A DNA stretch of 64,000 bases from contig JAWKKV010000002.1 in the NCBI GenBank assembly GCA_041393015.1, forward strand, positions 186,001 to 250,000, in the 5' to 3' direction. The notes under the pieces are model-generated. The model did not search any database. It was not told the DNA's origin and was given only the letters and a program-made list of their open reading frames with translations. Both the position numbers and the translations under genes were made by a program. Positions 26,302-34,228 of this stretch are shown piece by piece. The number at the start of each line of letters is the position of its first letter. Position 1 is the stretch's first letter. The DNA is from JAGQYH01 sp041393015 (GTDB lineage Bacteria; Bacteroidota; Bacteroidia; Chitinophagales; JADIYW01).

Positions 26302-27168
26302 TTAAGCTTCTTCGCCATCTTTTAATTTGTGAATTTGCTCTTTAGCTTTGTCTAAAGTTTCATCAGTGGTCTCCTTAGCTTTTGCTAATACTTCTGAAGC
26401 TGACTCTCTAACATCACCTTCTAATTTGTTAGCTTTTGCTGTTAGTTCTTCTGCTGTAGCTTTAGTTTTATCCATTGCTTTTTCGGCAGTTTCTTTAGCA
26501 TTATCCGCCAATGTTGAAGCACCTTCTTTAGCTTTGCTGAATGTTTCGGAAGTTTTTTCTTTCACATCTTCCGCTAAGTGAGCGGCTGTGTCTTTCGCTT
26601 TGGCACTTACATCTTCTACTTTGTGCTTCGCTTTATCCACTAAACCTTTTGCATCGTCTGCTAAATTTTTAGCACCTTCTTTAGCTTTTTTAGCTACATT
26701 CTCTGCGCGATCTTCTAAGTCTTCTGCTAAATGTTCGGCTCTGTCCTTTACTTTGCCAGCCATTTCTTTAGCATCATCAACTAAGTGGGCAGCACCTTCC
26801 TTTGCTTTTTTAGCAATGTTTTCAGCTCTGTCTTCCATGTCTTCAGCAATCTTCTCCACTCGTTCTTTTGCTTTTCCGGAAAGACCTTTTGCATCATCCA
26901 TTAAGTGAGAAGCGCCTTCTTTAGCTTTTTTTGCGATATTTTCAGCTCTGTCTTCAATATCTTCTGCAATATCTTCCACTCTGTCTTTCAGCTTTTCAGC
27001 CATACTCTTAGCATCATCACCTAAATGAGAAGCACTTTCTTTAGCCTTTTTTGCAATGTCTTCAGCTTTATCTTTTAAGTCTTCTAAACCTTCTTTTGCC
27101 TTATTAACAACCTTTTCGGCTGATTCATCTGCAGGCTTTTTCTTTTTAAACCAATCAAATAATCCCAT
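26302..27168 (-). CDS. Repetitive LEA-like amphipathic helical protein
   Basis: A 288-residue, highly charged, Ala/Lys/Glu/Asp-rich protein with no cysteine. After an N-terminal MGLFDWFKKKK it contains four near-identical 40-residue units in register (residues 31-70, 71-110, 111-150, 151-190), each of the form EDRAENIAKKAKEGA...DDAK, then more diverged helical repeats. Such sequences resemble group 3 late-embryogenesis-abundant and YtxH-like stress proteins, which form amphipathic helices and protect membranes or proteins during desiccation or freezing. There is no signal peptide, so it should be cytoplasmic; the aromatic/basic N-terminus could touch membrane. Function is inferred from composition. 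Confidence 0.75.
   Translation of the reverse strand: MGLFDWFKKKKPADESAEKVVNKAKEGLEDLKDKAEDIAKKAKESASHLGDDAKSMAEKLKDRVEDIAEDIEDRAENIAKKAKEGASHLMDDAKGLSGKAKERVEKIAEDMEDRAENIAKKAKEGAAHLVDDAKEMAGKVKDRAEHLAEDLEDRAENVAKKAKEGAKNLADDAKGLVDKAKHKVEDVSAKAKDTAAHLAEDVKEKTSETFSKAKEGASTLADNAKETAEKAMDKTKATAEELTAKANKLEGDVRESASEVLAKAKETTDETLDKAKEQIHKLKDGEEA
26599..27078 (-). repeat. Four tandem 120-base coding repeats
   Basis: The four 40-residue units of the LEA-like protein correspond to 120-base direct repeats with little drift, especially in the EDRAENIAKKAKEG part. This indicates recent duplication and a likely length polymorphism between strains. Confidence 0.8.
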
Positions 27169-27395
27169 AATGTATAGTTTTTTATAAAGATAATGATTTT
27201 TTGAACGAAGCCATTGAATACGATATAAAGCAATAATTTAAATTTTGTTAAGGCATCTTGTTGGTTGATAGGTTTAGGGGCATCATTTCAATTAATTAGA
27301 TGCTTAATCAATCAATGATGATATGCTTTACGGCTAATGTTAATTTTCATTTCGTTAACAATATTCGATATCTATTATAGCCCTAAAGAAATCTC

Positions 27396-27403
27396 TAACT
27401 TTG
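27396..27403 (+). promoter_or_regulatory. -7 box of the leuS promoter
   Basis: TAACTTTG matches the Bacteroidota consensus TAnnTTTG exactly. The predicted start near 27409 falls at or just before the GTG at 27411, leaving a leader of about 25 bases to the ATG at 27435 and supporting that ATG as the leuS start. Confidence 0.6.
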
Positions 27404-27434
27404 TTGACTTGTGAAACAAAATGAAGCAATAGCT

Positions 27435-30218
27435 ATGGATTATAATTTTCAGGAAATAGAAAAAAACGCTAAGCAGAAATGGAATAAGGCGAATGTTTAT
27501 AAGGTAGAGAATGATTCCAATCAACCCAAATATTACGTGTTGGATATGTTTCCTTATCCGTCTGGTTCGGGTTTACACGTTGGACATCCTCTAGGATATA
27601 TTGCTTCAGATATAATTTCAAGATTTAAAAAATTAAAGGGTTTTAATGTACTTCATCCTATGGGATTTGATGCATTTGGTTTACCTGCTGAGCAATATGC
27701 TATTCAAACAGGAAAACATCCCGCCACCACAACAGCTGAAAATATTGCTACATATAAAAACCAGTTAGATAAAATTGGTTTTTGTTATGATTGGAGTAGG
27801 GAAGTGAATACTTCAAAGCCTGATTATTACAAATGGACACAATGGATTTTTCTTCAATTATTTGATTCTTGGTATGATACCAATTTAGATAAAGCAAGAA
27901 GAATAAGTGAGTTAGAAGAAATTTTAGATAAAGAAGGAAATGTAAACATACAAGCAGTATCTAATGAGGAAACGCCAATTATGGAAGCTGATGTTTGGAA
28001 TGCTTTAACTAAAAAGCAGAAAAGTGATGTTTTGATGTGCTATAGATTAGCTTATCAATCAGAATCAATGGTGAATTGGTGTGAAGGCTTAGGAACTGTA
28101 TTGGCGAATGATGAAGTAAAGGAAGGTGTTTCAGAGCGTGGTGGTTTTCCTGTGGAACAAAAGAAAATGACACAATGGTTTTTGAGAATTACTGCTTATG
28201 CTGAAAGACTTTTGTCGAGTTTAGATGATTTAGATTGGACAGATTCTATGAAGGAAATGCAGCGAAATTGGATTGGCAAATCTTTTGGTGCTTCTGTATT
28301 CTTCAAAACGGATGATGGTGAGCATGAATTTGAAATATTTACTACTAGAGTTGATACCATATTTGGAGCTACTTTTATGGTTTTAGCACCAGAACATAAC
28401 TTAATTTCAAAAATCACTACACCAGAACAACAAAAGGAAATTGACGACTATGTGGCCTATGTTAATAGTAGATCGGAAGTAGAGCGACAACAAGAGAAAA
28501 AAGTGACTGGAGCATTTACCGGAGCTTATGCCATCAATCCATTTAATGGAGATAAACTGCCAATCTATATAAGTGAGTATGTTTTAGCCGGTTATGGAAC
28601 AGGTGCTATAATGGCGGTTCCAAGTGATGATGAAAGAGACGAAGCATTTGCTAAAAAATTCAATATTCCAATCATTGAAGTAATTGACAAATCTAAATAT
28701 CCTGGTGCTACCAAAGCTGATAAGTTAGGCATTATGATCAATTCAGATTTCATCAATGGGATGGAAGTGCCGGATGCCATTCAAGCTATGAATCAAAAAA
28801 TTGAGGAAATGGGTATTGGTCAAAGTAAAGTTAATTATCGTTTAAGAGATGCCGGTTTTAGTCGACAAAGATATTGGGGAGAGCCTTTTCCTATTTATTA
28901 TGAAAATGGCATTCCGAAACCTTTAAAAGCTTCTGAATTGCCTTTGCTTTTACCGGAAATGAAAGAGTTTAAACCTGCAGGTGGGGGTAAGGGACCATTA
29001 TACAATGCTAAAGAATGGTTGACGGAGTTAGGAGAAGATAAATTAAGAGAAACTGATACTATGCCGGGTTATGCGGGCTCTAGTTGGTACTTTTTGAGAT
29101 ATATGGATCCGCATAATGAAGATGAATTTGTTAGCAAAAAAGCGGTTGACTATTGGCAAGATATTGATTTGTATATCGGTGGAACAGAGCATGCCGTCGG
29201 ACATTTATTGTATTCAAGGTTTTGGCATAAATTCTTTAAAGATAATGGTTGGGTCGTAACTGAAGAACCTTACAAAAAGTTGGTGAATCAAGGTATGATT
29301 CAAGGACAATCGTTAATTGTTCCAGATGGAGCTATCAATAATTTGCCTAATGGTGTTAGAGTTCCTTTAGATTATGCTGGTCCGGGCAATAGAATTAAAA
29401 AGGAACAATTAATTGCACTTTCAAAAGCCGATAATCGTTTTGAGAATATTGATATAGAGAAAGATGTAGCTTGGAAATCAGACGATAAAGGACAGTATCT
29501 TGAATTGAGAACCGAGGTAGAAAAAATGTCTAAATCAAAGTTCAATGTTGTCAATCCTGATGAAGTAATTGGCCAATACGGTGCCGATTGTTTTAGAATG
29601 TTTGAAATGTTCTTAGGGCCGATTGAAACAGCAAAACCGTGGGATACTCAAAGTATTGGTGGTGTGTCTAAGTTTTTAGCGAAGCTTTGGAGATTGTTTG
29701 ATTTTAATGCAGATGGAACAGCAAATGTTTCGGATAGAGAACCAAGCAATGAAGAGCTTAAAATTTTGCATAAAACCATAAAAAAGGTAACCGAAGATAT
29801 TGATAAATTATCCTTTAATACGGCTGTGAGTGCTTTTATGGTCTGTGTAAATGAATTGGGAAAGAGTAAAGAGAAATCACAATCTAAGTCTATATTAAAG
29901 GATTTAGTAGTGCTTATTGCTCCGTTTGCTCCGTTTACAGCAGAAGCTTTGTGGGAGAAATTGGGTTATTCAGATTGTCTTTTGAAATCTGCTTCTTATC
30001 CAATTCATCAAGAAAAATATTTGGTTGAAGACATCAAAACATATCCGATTTCAATCAATGGAAAAATGAGAACAACATTAGATTTCTCAGCAGATACTGA
30101 TAAAGCTACTATTGAAGCAGCTGTTTTAGCGAACGAAATTGTGCAAAAGTGGTTGGATGGTAAAGCACCTAAGAAAGTAATTGTGGTGCCGGGAAAAATT
30201 GTGAATGTGGTGATGTAG
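27435..30218 (+). CDS. leuS: Leucyl-tRNA synthetase
   Basis: Class I aminoacyl-tRNA synthetase that charges tRNA-Leu. In order: the HIGH-type motif FPYPSGSGLHVGHPLGY (about residues 40-56), an editing (CP1) domain with TTRVDTIFGATF and GTGAIMAVPSDDERD, the KMSKS motif VEKMSKSKFNVVNPDEV, and the C-terminal anticodon-binding region. The length (927 residues) suits bacterial LeuRS. The start chosen is ATG 27435 (MDYNFQEIEKNAKQKW), because the predicted transcription start leaves no room for translation from GTG 27411. Confidence 0.97.
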   Translation: MDYNFQEIEKNAKQKWNKANVYKVENDSNQPKYYVLDMFPYPSGSGLHVGHPLGYIASDIISRFKKLKGFNVLHPMGFDAFGLPAEQYAIQTGKHPATTTAENIATYKNQLDKIGFCYDWSREVNTSKPDYYKWTQWIFLQLFDSWYDTNLDKARRISELEEILDKEGNVNIQAVSNEETPIMEADVWNALTKKQKSDVLMCYRLAYQSESMVNWCEGLGTVLANDEVKEGVSERGGFPVEQKKMTQWFLRITAYAERLLSSLDDLDWTDSMKEMQRNWIGKSFGASVFFKTDDGEHEFEIFTTRVDTIFGATFMVLAPEHNLISKITTPEQQKEIDDYVAYVNSRSEVERQQEKKVTGAFTGAYAINPFNGDKLPIYISEYVLAGYGTGAIMAVPSDDERDEAFAKKFNIPIIEVIDKSKYPGATKADKLGIMINSDFINGMEVPDAIQAMNQKIEEMGIGQSKVNYRLRDAGFSRQRYWGEPFPIYYENGIPKPLKASELPLLLPEMKEFKPAGGGKGPLYNAKEWLTELGEDKLRETDTMPGYAGSSWYFLRYMDPHNEDEFVSKKAVDYWQDIDLYIGGTEHAVGHLLYSRFWHKFFKDNGWVVTEEPYKKLVNQGMIQGQSLIVPDGAINNLPNGVRVPLDYAGPGNRIKKEQLIALSKADNRFENIDIEKDVAWKSDDKGQYLELRTEVEKMSKSKFNVVNPDEVIGQYGADCFRMFEMFLGPIETAKPWDTQSIGGVSKFLAKLWRLFDFNADGTANVSDREPSNEELKILHKTIKKVTEDIDKLSFNTAVSAFMVCVNELGKSKEKSQSKSILKDLVVLIAPFAPFTAEALWEKLGYSDCLLKSASYPIHQEKYLVEDIKTYPISINGKMRTTLDFSADTDKATIEAAVLANEIVQKWLDGKAPKKVIVVPGKIVNVVM

Positions 30219-30224
30219 GGCTTA

Positions 30225-30269
30225 AAGACACAAGATTTAAGATTCAAGACACTAGACACAAGATTCAAG
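30225..30269. repeat. Tandem heptamer repeat array, six units
   Basis: Six consecutive heptamers, AAGACAC, AAGATTT, AAGATTC, AAGACAC, TAGACAC and AAGATTC, run without gap from 30225 to 30266, ending in AAG. A related, less regular array lies at 38216-38258 in the opposite orientation. Confidence 0.75.
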
Positions 30270-30271
30270 TA

Positions 30272-30317
30272 ATAATTTGCTTCGCAAATTATAGACGCAT
30301 TCTATAAATTATAGAAT
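30272..30317. repeat. Two consecutive perfect inverted repeats
   Basis: ATAATTTGC (30272-30280) and GCAAATTAT (30284-30292) flank a TTC loop, and ATTCTATA (30299-30306) and TATAGAAT (30310-30317) flank AAT. They follow the heptamer array directly after leuS and may stabilise or end its mRNA; no T run follows. Confidence 0.6.
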
Positions 30318-30395
30318 AGATGGTTTTACATGGGTAACAAATAATTGTTTCAAGTGATGAGTAGTTATAAATCAATAACTCATAAAACAAAAATC

Positions 30396-31196
30396 ATGAA
30401 ACAACTATTTTTATTAAGTATCATCGCCTTAACACTATTTTCTTGCAGTAAAGACGATTCGGTTTTGCCTAATGATGAAAATTGTCAATTGACTTTCTAT
30501 GGTGTAGCTCGAACTTTACCAACTGCTTATAACGAAATCTACAATTACACGCACTACAAAGATTCAATTGTTGGGACTTATCAATACGAAGCAGATTCAA
30601 GAAAGATAAAATATGTTTTTAACGATAATGAGAATACCATTTACACAGAAACTAGAGAAATTTCCGCCAATACTTTAGTATCGTATGGTACTTATTATTT
30701 AGATGAACAAGGATTGATTGATTCATTTATTCGTAGAAATGGAAGTACAGATGTAATTAATTATAGAGGTATAATTACCAGAAACGCCAATAATCAAGTT
30801 GTTAGAGAAATTAGTAGTTACATTACTTATGGTCATGATAGACGTTTTTTTTATGATGAAAATGGTGATTACAGTTATGGAATAGAGATTGGACAAGGCA
30901 CATCTACCTATAATGACTCGATCGTTTACACTTTAGATATGACAAAGCCTAACAACGGTTCGCCTGAATATATGTTAGACGACTTAAATGGTAAAACATC
31001 TGCTCACCATGTTACAAGAAAAGTATCAATTGATAGAGCTACTTTAGTTGTTAGACAAGAAAGGAGGTATACAATTTCACCATTAGATGCAGATGGAAAC
31101 CTAACTTTTGTTAAGTATGAGTTTGAAAATTGGCCAACAGATACATTTGAGGCAGATTATTCTTACGACAGAACCTATGGCTATAGTTGTCAATAA
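30396..31196 (+). CDS. Lipoprotein of unknown function
   Basis: A 266-residue lipoprotein with lipobox LTLFSC (Cys about residue 17) followed by SKDDS. ATG 30396 gives a normal signal peptide; an in-frame ATG at 30345 would place 17 extra residues ahead of it. The body contains repeated tyrosine- and asparagine-rich beta strands such as YSYGIEIGQGTSTYNDS and RRFFYDENGDYSYG, a pattern seen in RHS/YD-like and DUF4595-type secreted proteins. I cannot assign a function. It is monocistronic, with a good terminator downstream. Confidence 0.8.
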   Translation: MKQLFLLSIIALTLFSCSKDDSVLPNDENCQLTFYGVARTLPTAYNEIYNYTHYKDSIVGTYQYEADSRKIKYVFNDNENTIYTETREISANTLVSYGTYYLDEQGLIDSFIRRNGSTDVINYRGIITRNANNQVVREISSYITYGHDRRFFYDENGDYSYGIEIGQGTSTYNDSIVYTLDMTKPNNGSPEYMLDDLNGKTSAHHVTRKVSIDRATLVVRQERRYTISPLDADGNLTFVKYEFENWPTDTFEADYSYDRTYGYSCQ

Positions 31197-31219
31197 CCAA
31201 TATAAATTTTAGTATTGAT

Positions 31220-31253
31220 GCCCTTTCTTGCCAATGTGAGAAAGGGCTTTTTT
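31220..31253 (+). terminator. Rho-independent terminator
   Basis: GCCCTTTCT (31220-31228) pairs with AGAAAGGGC (31239-31247), followed by TTTTTTT. It ends the lipoprotein gene 23 bases upstream. Confidence 0.9.
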
Positions 31254-31330
31254 ATAGAGCAAGTGTTTTTTATACTGCGAATTTAGCTATTTAAGGTTTT
31301 CTGCTAAAGGAGATTTTCTAAATAAAAACC

Positions 31331-31338
31331 TACCTTTG
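31331..31338 (+). promoter_or_regulatory. -7 box of the cyclophilin promoter
   Basis: TACCTTTG matches TAnnTTTG exactly, 23 bases before the cyclophilin ATG, predicting a leader of about 18 bases. No clear -33 box is visible. Confidence 0.55.
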
Positions 31339-31361
31339 CAAAAATTATAAAAAAAATCATC

Positions 31362-31865
31362 ATGAACGCAAGAAAGAAAATAGACGCTGGAGAAATGTTG
31401 AAGGCCATTCAAAATGCTAAATTTGATAAGGATATTGAGGCTGTCATTGAAACATCAAAAGGAAATATAAACGTTGATCTATTTGCTAGTAAAACACCTA
31501 AAACTGTTGCTAATTTTATTGGCTTAGCAAAGAAAGGATATTATGATAACTTATTCTTCCATAGAGTAATTAAAGATTTTATGATTCAAGGTGGTTGTCC
31601 TGATGGACATGGCACAGGTGGGCCGGGCTATCAGTTTGAAGATGAATTTCATCCTGAATTAAGACATGATGGTCCAGGTGTATTATCAATGGCCAATGCA
31701 GGTCCTAGAACGAATGGAAGTCAATTTTTTATTACCCATATTGAAACAAGCTGGTTGGATGGAAAACATACTGTGTTTGGTAAGGTAAAATCACAAGCTG
31801 ATCAAGATGTAGTAGATAAAATAGAAATGGGCGATCAAATCTATAGTATCACAGTAAAGGAATAA
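31362..31865 (+). CDS. Cyclophilin-type peptidyl-prolyl cis-trans isomerase
   Basis: A 167-residue cyclophilin that speeds proline isomerisation during protein folding. The core motifs are VANFIGLAKKGYYDNLFFHRVIKDFMIQGG (arginine of the active site in FHRV), then GVLSMANAGPRTNGSQFFIT and the tryptophan-bearing SWLDGKHTVFGKV. There is no signal peptide, so it is cytoplasmic. The N-terminal 25 residues are an extension ahead of the usual cyclophilin start. The gene stands alone behind its own promoter, tail to tail with a lipoprotein gene. Confidence 0.95.
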   Translation: MNARKKIDAGEMLKAIQNAKFDKDIEAVIETSKGNINVDLFASKTPKTVANFIGLAKKGYYDNLFFHRVIKDFMIQGGCPDGHGTGGPGYQFEDEFHPELRHDGPGVLSMANAGPRTNGSQFFITHIETSWLDGKHTVFGKVKSQADQDVVDKIEMGDQIYSITVKE

Positions 31866-31873
31866 CTTTCCTT

Positions 31874-32302
31874 TTACTTTTTTACATGAATAAAGGTAAT
31901 GGACATATCTGGAGCACCTTCTGCCGATACTTCTAAGGTATCTGCTGTTAGTTTTACAATGTCATAATTTTCTGTTCCATGATTTTCTGTCATGTTGTAG
32001 ATTTCCATGCTTTTTCCTTCGTTAACAATTTTATAGGATCCTGTAAGTTTTGCAGGTTCTCCTTTACCTTCAATCCAGCCTTTATACATTCCTTTGGTAT
32101 CGAAAAAACGCCATTGAGGAACATTTACAAAGTTAGTGGGACTATACCAGTACTTATTGGTTAAAAGATCTCCCTCTTTTGTCTCTACTTCAACAGGAGT
32201 GATTTCTTCTACTTTCTCTACAACAGTAGCTTTTTTCTCATCTGGTTGACAACTAATCAATACAGTAATCACAAGTAGTACTGCAAGCCAATTCAATTTC
32301 AT
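31874..32302 (-). CDS. Small lipoprotein, possibly lipocalin-like
   Basis: A 142-residue lipoprotein (lipobox VLISC, Cys18) with a low-complexity Glu/Val/Thr linker and a C-terminal beta domain (NKYWYSPTNFVNVPQWRFFDTKG...GSYKIV...MEIYN...DTLEVSAEG). The strand pattern suggests a lipocalin-like or copper-resistance NlpE-like fold, but I cannot identify a family. It converges with the cyclophilin gene (8-base gap). The sorting signal after the Cys (QPDE) fits outer-membrane delivery. Confidence 0.75.
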   Translation of the reverse strand: MKLNWLAVLLVITVLISCQPDEKKATVVEKVEEITPVEVETKEGDLLTNKYWYSPTNFVNVPQWRFFDTKGMYKGWIEGKGEPAKLTGSYKIVNEGKSMEIYNMTENHGTENYDIVKLTADTLEVSAEGAPDMSITFIHVKK

Positions 32303-32416
32303 ACAATTTGTATTTTAAGTTTGAACCACCAAGATAATTATATTCAGCAAATGTTCTCGAGTCTTGATGAGTAGAATTGATTTACTTTTTGCTATCACTT
32401 GACGTCTAAAAACGCT

Positions 32417-32442
32417 AAAAGCTCCGCGTTAACGGAGCTTTT
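32417..32442 (-). terminator. Terminator after tRNA-His
   Basis: AAAAGCTCCG (32417-32426) pairs perfectly with CGGAGCTTTT (32433-32442). On the minus strand it ends the tRNA-His transcript, with A/T-rich flanks on both sides. Confidence 0.8.
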
Positions 32443-32452
32443 ACATATAGCG

Positions 32453-32527
32453 GGTGGAAGACCGGTCTCGAACCGGCGACCTTCGGAACCACAAACCGAC
32501 GCTCTAACCAACTGAGCTACAACCACC
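32453..32527 (-). tRNA. tRNA-His (GTG), with three U-U mismatches
   Basis: On the minus strand the 75 bases fold as a tRNA with the extra G(-1), D-arm GCTC/GAGC, anticodon loop TTGTGGT (anticodon GTG) and T-arm GCCGG-TTCGAGA-CCGGT. Discriminator C73 and G(-1) are histidine identity elements. Pairing is imperfect: acceptor positions 5-68 and 6-67 and anticodon-stem pair 31-39 are all T-T. CCA is not encoded. Identity is clear; full activity is less certain. Confidence 0.88.
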
Positions 32528-32659
32528 ATTTTTCATGGTCGGTGGCAAAATTACTATTTTTCTCGAAATTATAACCAGATAACAGAATTTAAATTAGGGA
32601 TTAAAAATTCCTTTACATATGAAGCCCTAAATAGGCATTTTTATGAAGGAAAAAATAAA

Positions 32660-34075
32660 TTATCGCTTGCTCAATCGCTGCTCAACAATTGCAATTAACC
32701 ATTTCTTCTCCGTTAGATCTTGTTCTTCTTTGATATTGGACAATATTTTTTCTAGTCTTTTATGATCCCCCGGGTTTGTATGAATAATAGATCTTGTATA
32801 TCGAATCAATTTAAACCATAAATCTCTATGATAACTTAAATGCTTTTTCCTTTTTAAATAGATCCAAAAACTATCTAATAACGATTCCAAAACTTCATAT
32901 TCTTCCGTTTCATAATACATTTTTAGCTGTAACACTTTTGCCTTCGCATTGTAGTTTTCGTCCTTTAGATCAACTGTTGCCAAAATCTTCTGTGCAGCAT
33001 TGTAATCTTCAATTTTACTGTAGTAATGGGCAAGATTAAAATTGTAAGTATCTTCTTTAACGTCCTCCTCTAAAAAGTCTTTGTATTCGTGAATAAAATT
33101 TAGCGCCCAATGATTTTCCTTAAGATATAAAGCCGTATTGATAATGTTTCTATAGGTGACATGAGACAGTGTTCCGAAAGGCATTAAAGCCTTGTTATTT
33201 AATCCAAGCTCATAAAGTTCAAATACTTTAGACGGCGCTATTTTATCTCCCTTATTGGCTTTCCTTAAATTATAGTTGACACCTAAAATGTATAGGTCGC
33301 GGAGTTCATCTGCTTCAAATGCGTCTGTATTATTGATTAATACTTCTTTGAATTGATAAAAATACTTTTCCTCTTCGCTATCTTTTACCATGTAATAGTT
33401 GTAATAATGAATAGCAATAGATGGTATAGAGAGCAGATCTCTTTGTTCTATGTAGCGTAAAATACTATCCATAAAATCTATTTCATATTCCTTTCCAAAA
33501 ATAGCTTGCTGAGATAATACATTACTAGATTGTTTTAACTTCTCTGCTATGTAAAATTTATCAAGGAAACCGAGCTGTTCGGCAAAATCATTCTCTTTAT
33601 ATCTAGTGCTTTGTTCGTTGGCAATAGTTATTTCATTTAAGACTTGAAATTTATCTAGGAAATAATCTGCATTTTGTTTTTCTATTTCCTCTAATTTTTC
33701 AAACTTTCTAATCGTACTATCCAATAAATTGTTTAACCCTTTTTCTCTATAAAATTTGATTAAGGATTTATATTTAATCAATTCTGATGGATTAGAGTTG
33801 GCATATGTAATAAATTCTTCAATGGACTTAAATAAATAGGAGAATACATGCCTAACATTGCTTTCTTGAAAAACTCTCTTTTTAAAAAGTATTCGATGAA
33901 TAACTTTTCGATCTACATTATCAGGAGTGATTTTTTTAAGACCATTTAGATAGTCAATTAAAACTGTTACATCATGATGCTGATTGTGAATAGGAGAGTG
34001 AATAAATTTCTGAAGTGCCTTTGTTTCATCGGTAGATAAAGACTGATACAGATTTATGACTTTACTTTTGTACAT
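32660..34075 (-). CDS. Uncharacterised helical-repeat protein
   Basis: A 471-residue protein without signal peptide or membrane segments, predicted nearly all alpha-helical. It begins with a death-domain-sized helical bundle (SLSTDETKALQKFIHSPIHN) and continues with TPR-like helix pairs (e.g. YNFNLAHYYSKIEDYNAAQKI). No catalytic motif is visible. In other Bacteroidota, proteins of this architecture occur as lineage-specific families of unknown role. It is monocistronic, between tRNA-His and a divergent T9SS gene. Confidence 0.75.
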   Translation of the reverse strand: MYKSKVINLYQSLSTDETKALQKFIHSPIHNQHHDVTVLIDYLNGLKKITPDNVDRKVIHRILFKKRVFQESNVRHVFSYLFKSIEEFITYANSNPSELIKYKSLIKFYREKGLNNLLDSTIRKFEKLEEIEKQNADYFLDKFQVLNEITIANEQSTRYKENDFAEQLGFLDKFYIAEKLKQSSNVLSQQAIFGKEYEIDFMDSILRYIEQRDLLSIPSIAIHYYNYYMVKDSEEEKYFYQFKEVLINNTDAFEADELRDLYILGVNYNLRKANKGDKIAPSKVFELYELGLNNKALMPFGTLSHVTYRNIINTALYLKENHWALNFIHEYKDFLEEDVKEDTYNFNLAHYYSKIEDYNAAQKILATVDLKDENYNAKAKVLQLKMYYETEEYEVLESLLDSFWIYLKRKKHLSYHRDLWFKLIRYTRSIIHTNPGDHKRLEKILSNIKEEQDLTEKKWLIAIVEQRLSKR

Positions 34076-34228
34076 ATATTGGCACTTTTACTAGATATAA
34101 AATTGTATAACTGGTTGAAAAATAGATAAATAGAATTGAATTATTTTAATAAGTTTCGATTTTTTAAACTTTTTGTAGTTTTTATTGCCAATCTTAATTC
34201 GCATTTTTATATTGGATAAATTATATCA

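Noticed and set aside
26348..26908. Long ORFs antisense to the LEA-like gene (Ser/Ala-rich)
   Set aside because: They arise from the opposite strand of the repeated Ala/Lys/Glu codons and mirror the same periodicity.
30225..30317. Possible CRISPR array
   Set aside because: Units are 7 bases without spacers and the following palindromes are unique; no cas genes are present.
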